Shown: piece by piece, positions 6,775-10,354 of the stretch | Position numbering within the stretch: the stretch's first letter is position 1 | Layout: every line of letters starts with the position of its first letter | Assembly (NCBI GenBank): GCA_913041325.1 | Contig: CAJWHU010000044.1 | Location: forward strand, 1-10,354 | DNA: 10,354 bases | Source: an uncultured Fidelibacterota bacterium | Lineage (GTDB): Bacteria > Marinisomatota > Marinisomatia > Marinisomatales > UBA1611 | Reading direction: 5' to 3' | The notes under the pieces: model-generated | Told to the model about the DNA's origin: nothing | Database searches by the model: none | The model's input: the letters and a program-made list of their open reading frames with translations, nothing else | Program-made: the position numbers and the translations under genes

Positions 6775-7806
6775 ATGATTTCAAAAATGATTGAATTAGC
6801 AGAAAGGGGATACATACCAGACTATTTCATCAGACAGGGTATCGTCCAAAACTGTAAAAAAAGGTTGGATAATGAAGACGTATCGGATACGGAGAAAGTA
6901 TCTACGAAAAAACAGAATTGGATTCAACAAATGAAAGAGAGTTCAATAGCTTTAGTGCCAGAAAAAGCAAATGAACAACATTATGAGGTTCCTCCTTCAT
7001 TTTTTGAATATGTTTTGGGAAAACATATGAAATATAGCTCTGGATACTGGCCTGACGGCACTAACACCCTAGATGAATCAGAGGAGGCAATGTTAAGACT
7101 TAGCTTTGATAGAGCACAGCTATCAGATGGTGACTCAGTGCTTGAGCTCGGCTGTGGATGGGGTTCCTTCACTTGTTACATGGCGTCGAAGATGCCGAAC
7201 AGCAAAATCACTGCTGTCAGTAATTCGAGAGATCAGAGAGAACATATATTACGCCGTTGTGATGAGCAGGGTTTGAAAAATATTGAGGTGATTACTGCGG
7301 ATATGAATGAATTTGATACAAAAAACGACTTTCAGCGAGTTGTTTCTATTGAAATGTTTGAGCACATGAGAAATTATGAAAAGTTGTTGTCTAAAATATC
7401 TTCGTGGCTTTGTGATGGAGGAAAACTTTTCATACACATCTTCTCTCACCAATCAGTTGTATATCCATTTGAAAACCACGGTGCTGCCGATTGGATGGCT
7501 AGAGAATTTTTTTCCGGAGGTATGATGCCATCGCACGACCTCCTGCTGCATTTTCAAGAAGATATAAAAATTGATGACGTGTGGCGAATGTCAGGCAAGC
7601 ACTATGAACAAACTTCCCTAGCATGGATAAAAAAAATGGACCACAATAAGGGTCCAATAATGGATATATTTACAAAGACATATGGTGATGATGCCAAGCT
7701 GTGGTTTCAGCGATGGCGAATATTTTTTATGTCATGCGAAATGTTATTTGGTTATAATAATGGATTAGATTGGGGAGTTTCCCACTACAGATTTAGCAAA
7801 AGATAG
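6775..7806 (+). CDS. SAM methyltransferase resembling coclaurine N-methyltransferase
   Basis: 343 residues. SAM motif I is VLELGCGWG (122-130); SIEMFEHMRNY (191-201) contains E193, E196 and H197, the positions that in plant coclaurine N-methyltransferase form the catalytic Glu/His site. The C-terminal half follows that plant family closely: GGMMPSHDLLLHFQ (248-261), GKHYEQTSLAWIKKMD (274-289), and WRIFFMSCEMLFGYNNGLDW (314-333). This distinguishes it from the CFA-type protein just upstream, so the pair is not a recent duplication. Both families share the CFA/CMAS fold. Bacterial relatives are common beside desaturase and DUF1365/CFA genes and are usually annotated as CFA synthases; their substrate is unknown. 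An alkaloid is unlikely in this setting, and a lipid or lipid head group or acyl double bond is the better guess. The start follows the previous stop with no gap and a strong ribosome site; the end overlaps the ribosome site of the desaturase. Confidence 0.88.
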   Translation: MISKMIELAERGYIPDYFIRQGIVQNCKKRLDNEDVSDTEKVSTKKQNWIQQMKESSIALVPEKANEQHYEVPPSFFEYVLGKHMKYSSGYWPDGTNTLDESEEAMLRLSFDRAQLSDGDSVLELGCGWGSFTCYMASKMPNSKITAVSNSRDQREHILRRCDEQGLKNIEVITADMNEFDTKNDFQRVVSIEMFEHMRNYEKLLSKISSWLCDGGKLFIHIFSHQSVVYPFENHGAADWMAREFFSGGMMPSHDLLLHFQEDIKIDDVWRMSGKHYEQTSLAWIKKMDHNKGPIMDIFTKTYGDDAKLWFQRWRIFFMSCEMLFGYNNGLDWGVSHYRFSKR

Positions 7807-7813
7807 GACAATA

Positions 7814-8530
7814 ATGATAATTTTAGTTTTCTTTTTTCTACATTGGTATCTCTCACTATTTTTTCAAACATTTTTTTTACATAGGTATGTATCACATAAA
7901 ATGTTTGATATGAACCCATTCTGGGAGAAAGTGTTTTTTCTGCTAACATTTATATTTCAAGGTTCATCGTTTCTCCATCCCGCTGCATATGGAATAATGC
8001 ACCGAGAGCATCATTCTCACGCGGATACTCCAAAAGATCCACATTCTCCAGTTCATCTAACAAGCATTGTATCTTTCAATGTGGCTACGGTAAGAGAATA
8101 CAGAAAGCATGTTAATAGTTTAATGAGTGGTAAAAGATCATCAGCAGATTTACCAAGGTGGCTATTGTTAGAGAAAATAGGAGAGTCCCTCATTACAAGA
8201 TTTGTATTTGTTTTGCTCTATGCTCTGTTCTATTTGGAGTTCGCTACTGCCCCTTGGCAATATGCACTGCTTCCTCTCAGCGTATTTATGGGGCCAATAC
8301 ATGGGTTTATAGTTAATTGGTTTGGTCACAAAAGAGGATACCGTAATTTTGATGATATAAGGGATAACTCTAAAAACACTCTTCCAATAGATTTCCTCAT
8401 GATGGGTGAATTGTATCAAAACAATCATCATAAAAGACCGAATAACACGAATTTTGCATATAAGTGGTTCGAACTAGATTTTGGATTTGTTATAACATCA
8501 TTGCTCAAGAAAGTTAGGATTATACACTAG
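7814..8530 (+). CDS. Short membrane fatty-acid desaturase
   Basis: 238 residues, shorter than the 300-400 of classical acyl-CoA desaturases but typical for the compact Bacteroidota-like form. Di-iron ligand boxes: HRYVSH (23-28), HREHH (63-67) followed by DPHSP (75-79), a conserved NWFGHKRGYRNF (168-179) with His172, and the third box QNNHHKRPN (202-210). In classical enzymes the third box is HxxHH; here Gln202 replaces the first His, which I recall as normal in this subfamily. Hydrophobic segments at about 1-20, 38-60, 126-145 and 147-168 give the usual membrane hairpins. It would insert a double bond into an acyl chain using O2 and an electron donor not encoded here, providing the olefin that the methyltransferases need. 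AGGA (7805-7808) overlaps the previous stop and sits five bases before the ATG. Regiospecificity is unknown. Confidence 0.9.
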   Translation: MIILVFFFLHWYLSLFFQTFFLHRYVSHKMFDMNPFWEKVFFLLTFIFQGSSFLHPAAYGIMHREHHSHADTPKDPHSPVHLTSIVSFNVATVREYRKHVNSLMSGKRSSADLPRWLLLEKIGESLITRFVFVLLYALFYLEFATAPWQYALLPLSVFMGPIHGFIVNWFGHKRGYRNFDDIRDNSKNTLPIDFLMMGELYQNNHHKRPNNTNFAYKWFELDFGFVITSLLKKVRIIH

Positions 8531-8532
8531 AT

Positions 8533-9426
8533 ATGGTTCACTCCGTAAAAGATTATTTAAATGTTGTTATTACTTTCTCAATAGCTTACGTTGTTGCCTT
8601 AGCATGTTCAATTGGTGGTCCAGAGTACAATGGGTTTCCAATCATTTTAATTTGTATGCTTATTAGTTTTTTTATGCATTGGATAGCATTTATTCCATCC
8701 TTTTTTTTGAAAACAGAAAAATATTATGACATATCCGGAACGCTTGCTTACGTTTGCGTTATAGTCACTGCGCTGTTTCTGACAAAATCTGAATCAGGTG
8801 GAACATTAAATGTCCGTTCTGCAGTAACAATCGTTTTAGTTTTAATCTGGGCAATTAGGCTTGGCGTTTTTTTATTTTTCCGCGTTATAAAGGCTGGAGA
8901 GGATCGAAGATTTCGTGAAGTCAAACAAAAATTTGCCAAGTTTCTTGTTTGGTGGAGCATGTCTGCGTTATGGGTTTTCCTTACCACCGTTAATGCATTA
9001 GTGATGATTATTAATAATGTAGCCTATTATAATGATTATTATTTTCTAATTGGTTTACTCATTTGGTTGGGAGGGTTTGTATTTGAAGTTGTTGCTGATG
9101 AGCAAAAAAGAAGATTCAGATTACTCGATTCAAATAAGAGCAAGTTTATATCAACCGGGCTATGGAGTATTTCAAGACATCCTAATTACTTTGGAGAAAT
9201 ATTACTCTGGATAGGGATGGCTGTTATTGCTTTTCCGACTTTGAATGGTTGGCAAAACATAAGCTTGATTTCTCCCATTTTCATTTATTTTTTATTAACA
9301 AGGTTAAGTGGAGTAAACCTGCTTGAAAGTTACGCTGATGATAAATGGGGGTCCGATGAAAAATATCAAGAATACAAGCAAAGCACTCCAGTTCTAGTAC
9401 CATTTTATAAAAATGCAAACCCATAA
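8533..9426 (+). CDS. DUF1295 (steroid 5-alpha-reductase-like) membrane reductase
   Basis: 297 residues with about seven hydrophobic segments, full length for DUF1295 (COG3752). Signature features: YYDISGT (64-70), AIRLGVFLFFRVIKAGEDRRF (107-127) with the G-x-D-x-R-F element, VADEQKRRFR (187-196), and the C-terminal GLWSISRHPNYFGEILLW (209-226), whose S-R-H-P-N-Y-x-G-E is the cofactor-binding motif shared with steroid 5-alpha-reductases and sterol C14 reductases (isoprenylcysteine methyltransferases share the R-H-P-x-Y part). The expected reaction is NADPH-dependent reduction of a conjugated or activated double bond in a hydrophobic substrate in the membrane. In this operon that could be a methylene or enone intermediate made by the upstream enzymes. 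The start lies two bases after the desaturase stop, with only a weak TTAGGA 13 bases upstream, so coupling is likely. The 3' end overlaps the SOUL gene by 14 bp. Confidence 0.88.
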   Translation: MVHSVKDYLNVVITFSIAYVVALACSIGGPEYNGFPIILICMLISFFMHWIAFIPSFFLKTEKYYDISGTLAYVCVIVTALFLTKSESGGTLNVRSAVTIVLVLIWAIRLGVFLFFRVIKAGEDRRFREVKQKFAKFLVWWSMSALWVFLTTVNALVMIINNVAYYNDYYFLIGLLIWLGGFVFEVVADEQKRRFRLLDSNKSKFISTGLWSISRHPNYFGEILLWIGMAVIAFPTLNGWQNISLISPIFIYFLLTRLSGVNLLESYADDKWGSDEKYQEYKQSTPVLVPFYKNANP

Positions 9427-9994
9427 AGCGAAAATTCTTATTTTTGTCGCATTCTCGCTTACTGTATTTGACCAAATCATGGCAATCGAAACACCCAAAT
9501 ACAAACTAATCAAAAAAGAAAGTGGATTTGAAGTTCGAGATTATGGTCCAATGATTGTTGCCTCAACTAGTGTTGAGAGTAATTACTCAGACGCGGCATC
9601 AATTGGTTTTAGACGAATAGCTGGCTACATTTTCGGTGGCAATTCTGCAGGAATGAAGATTGATATGACAGCCCCAGTTATAACAAATACACCAGCGACT
9701 AGAGAAACCTATGAGATACAATTTATAATGCCATCCAAACATTCTTTTAAAGATTTACCGAAGCCAAGCGCTGGAAATGTTTCTATAAAAAATATTAATC
9801 TTGGTAAAACAGCAGTTCTAAAATTTGGGGGTTGGGCAACCAAGGATCGTGCAACTTATTATAAAAATAAATTAATTGATTTACTTGAATCCAGCGGATA
9901 CGAACCAACCGGATCCTTTTTGGTTGCTCAATACAATTCTCCTTGGGCAATTCCTCCATTTAGAAAAAATGAGATAATTGTAGAAATCAATTAG
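9413..9994 (+). CDS. Exported SOUL-family heme-binding protein
   Basis: 193 residues. The N-terminus has a basic n-region (QTHKAK) and a hydrophobic stretch ILIFVAFSLTVF, with a plausible signal-peptidase site after IMA (residue 24), giving a periplasmic protein. Mature hallmarks of SOUL/HBP: YKLIKKESGFEVRDYGP (30-46), FRRIAGYIFGGN (66-77), MKIDMTAPVI (81-90), and the C-terminal YNSPWAIPPFRKNEIIVEI (174-192). Family members bind heme or other tetrapyrroles with variable ligands, and some have been proposed to bind other hydrophobic molecules. Codon 23 (ATG, 9479) is an alternative start that would give a cytosolic form, but the intact signal sequence favours 9413. The 14-bp overlap with DUF1295 and the absence of a ribosome site indicate translational coupling. 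Possible roles are heme supply to an oxygenase step or lipid/heme carriage in the envelope; both are inferences. Confidence 0.9.
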   Translation: MQTHKAKILIFVAFSLTVFDQIMAIETPKYKLIKKESGFEVRDYGPMIVASTSVESNYSDAASIGFRRIAGYIFGGNSAGMKIDMTAPVITNTPATRETYEIQFIMPSKHSFKDLPKPSAGNVSIKNINLGKTAVLKFGGWATKDRATYYKNKLIDLLESSGYEPTGSFLVAQYNSPWAIPPFRKNEIIVEIN

Positions 9995-10044
9995 AACAGT
10001 TTTCAAGTTTAATTCAATCACCATTTAATCGGACGGAAAAATAG

Positions 10045-10354
10045 ATGCTTTATGAGCAGAAAGTCGTATTAAAAAACGTTAAGGTTTCAAATGTGATTAA
10101 TTCCTTTCATAATAAGAGTTTTGTGAAGTTCTTAATACTTGCACAACCGGTTAAAATAATAAGCTGGGATGGAATTGAAGATGGTAAAGTAGCAATTTTT
10201 AAATTTTGGTTTTTTGGATGGAGAATCATGGAGGTTGTGCACCGCGGCTACACCAAAAGCGACCAATACCTATGTTTTGAGGATAATGGTCTTAAAATAC
10301 CATTTGGGCTAACTACATGGAACCACCTCCATATTGTTGAAACTCAAAAAAATA
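10045..10354 (+). CDS. Partial gene, possible SRPBCC-type ligand-binding protein (3' end outside window)
   Basis: An open frame from ATG 10045 runs 103 codons to the window end without a stop. GGACGG (10031-10036) lies eight bases upstream as a reasonable ribosome site. The sequence begins MLYEQKVVLKNVKVSNVINSF, has a beta-rich pattern with IISWDGIEDGKVAIFKFWFFGW around residues 39-60, and ends with IPFGLTTWNHLHIVE (85-99). The last block recalls the L-P-F-x-L-x-x-W-x-H-x-H-I-V-E element of small SRPBCC/Bet v1-like proteins, which bind hydrophobic ligands. The match is from memory of pattern only and the fold call is tentative. It starts 50 bp after the SOUL gene, in the same direction, with no terminator seen between, so it may extend the operon. 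Confidence 0.6.
   Translation, partial: MLYEQKVVLKNVKVSNVINSFHNKSFVKFLILAQPVKIISWDGIEDGKVAIFKFWFFGWRIMEVVHRGYTKSDQYLCFEDNGLKIPFGLTTWNHLHIVETQKN

Larger units (their letters stand above)
881..9994 (+). other. Probable eleven-gene lipid-modification operon
   Basis: All eleven genes run in the same direction. Gaps in order are 59, 1, 12, 30, -4, 3, 0, 7, 2 and -14 bp, and no convincing terminator or divergent gene interrupts them. The enzymes (FAD oxidoreductase, DUF1365, two methyltransferases, desaturase, DUF1295 reductase) sit together at 3470-9426, with binding or membrane proteins on both sides. The only likely main promoter region is 691-880; an internal promoter at 1589-1647 cannot be excluded. 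Confidence 0.75.

Noticed and set aside
5503..7806. Tandem duplication of one methyltransferase gene
   Set aside because: The two proteins share the SAM fold but differ in length, N-terminal domain, active-site signature and C-terminal blocks, so they are separate families and not a recent duplication.
6775..7806. Alkaloid biosynthesis on the strength of the coclaurine N-methyltransferase likeness
   Set aside because: Similarity at family level does not carry substrate, and all neighbours handle lipids or heme.
8168..8987. Minus-strand open frames opposite the desaturase and DUF1295 genes
   Set aside because: They overlap motifs (NNHH box, GxDxRF element) that prove the + strand is coding.
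1..10354. CRISPR array, tRNA, rRNA, insertion sequence or phage attachment site
   Set aside because: No regularly spaced repeats, no tRNA-like cloverleaf or rRNA segment, and no transposase or integrase coding sequence were seen.

Overview
AT-rich (roughly one third G+C by eye), tightly packed bacterial DNA with every credible gene on the + strand. It looks like an uncultured marine Gram-negative, most plausibly from the FCB side of the tree (Marinimicrobia/SAR406 or a Bacteroidota relative). The grounds are a secreted protein ending in a two-loop dockerin-like Ca-binding module, a desaturase of the short form with HRYxSH, HRxHH and QNNHH boxes that is common in Bacteroidota, exported lipocalin and SOUL proteins, and often weak Shine-Dalgarno sites. 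This placement is an inference; no rRNA or ribosomal protein gene is present.

Layout. 1-690: the 3' end of a large secreted protein (beta-sandwich domain plus dockerin-like tail), unrelated to what follows. 691-880: an intergenic stretch, the likely place for a promoter. 881-9994: eleven co-directional genes with gaps of at most 59 bp, and mostly -14 to +30 bp, so probably one operon. In order they encode a YwaF/TIGR02206 membrane protein, a DUF2878 membrane protein, an exported START-type lipid-binding protein, an envelope lipocalin, an FAD amine-oxidase-like oxidoreductase, a DUF1365 protein, a CFA-synthase-type methyltransferase, a second methyltransferase resembling plant coclaurine N-methyltransferase, a short fatty-acid desaturase, a DUF1295 (steroid 5-alpha-reductase-like) membrane reductase and an exported SOUL heme-binding protein. 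10045-10354: the start of another gene, possibly an SRPBCC-type ligand-binding protein, cut by the window end.

Reading as a system. FAD oxidoreductase - DUF1365 - CFA is a known conserved module, and the FAD and CFA parts are fused in plant cyclopropane fatty acid synthases. Here it is extended by a second, different SAM methyltransferase, an oxygen-dependent desaturase and an NADPH-type membrane reductase. It is bracketed by lipid- or tetrapyrrole-binding proteins (START, lipocalin, SOUL, perhaps SRPBCC). The most economical hypothesis is a pathway that desaturates, methylates or cyclopropanates, and then reduces membrane acyl chains or another hydrophobic molecule, with dedicated carriers for moving it through the envelope. 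The product cannot be read from sequence; cyclopropane, mid-chain methyl-branched, furan-type or sterol/isoprenoid-like products all remain possible.
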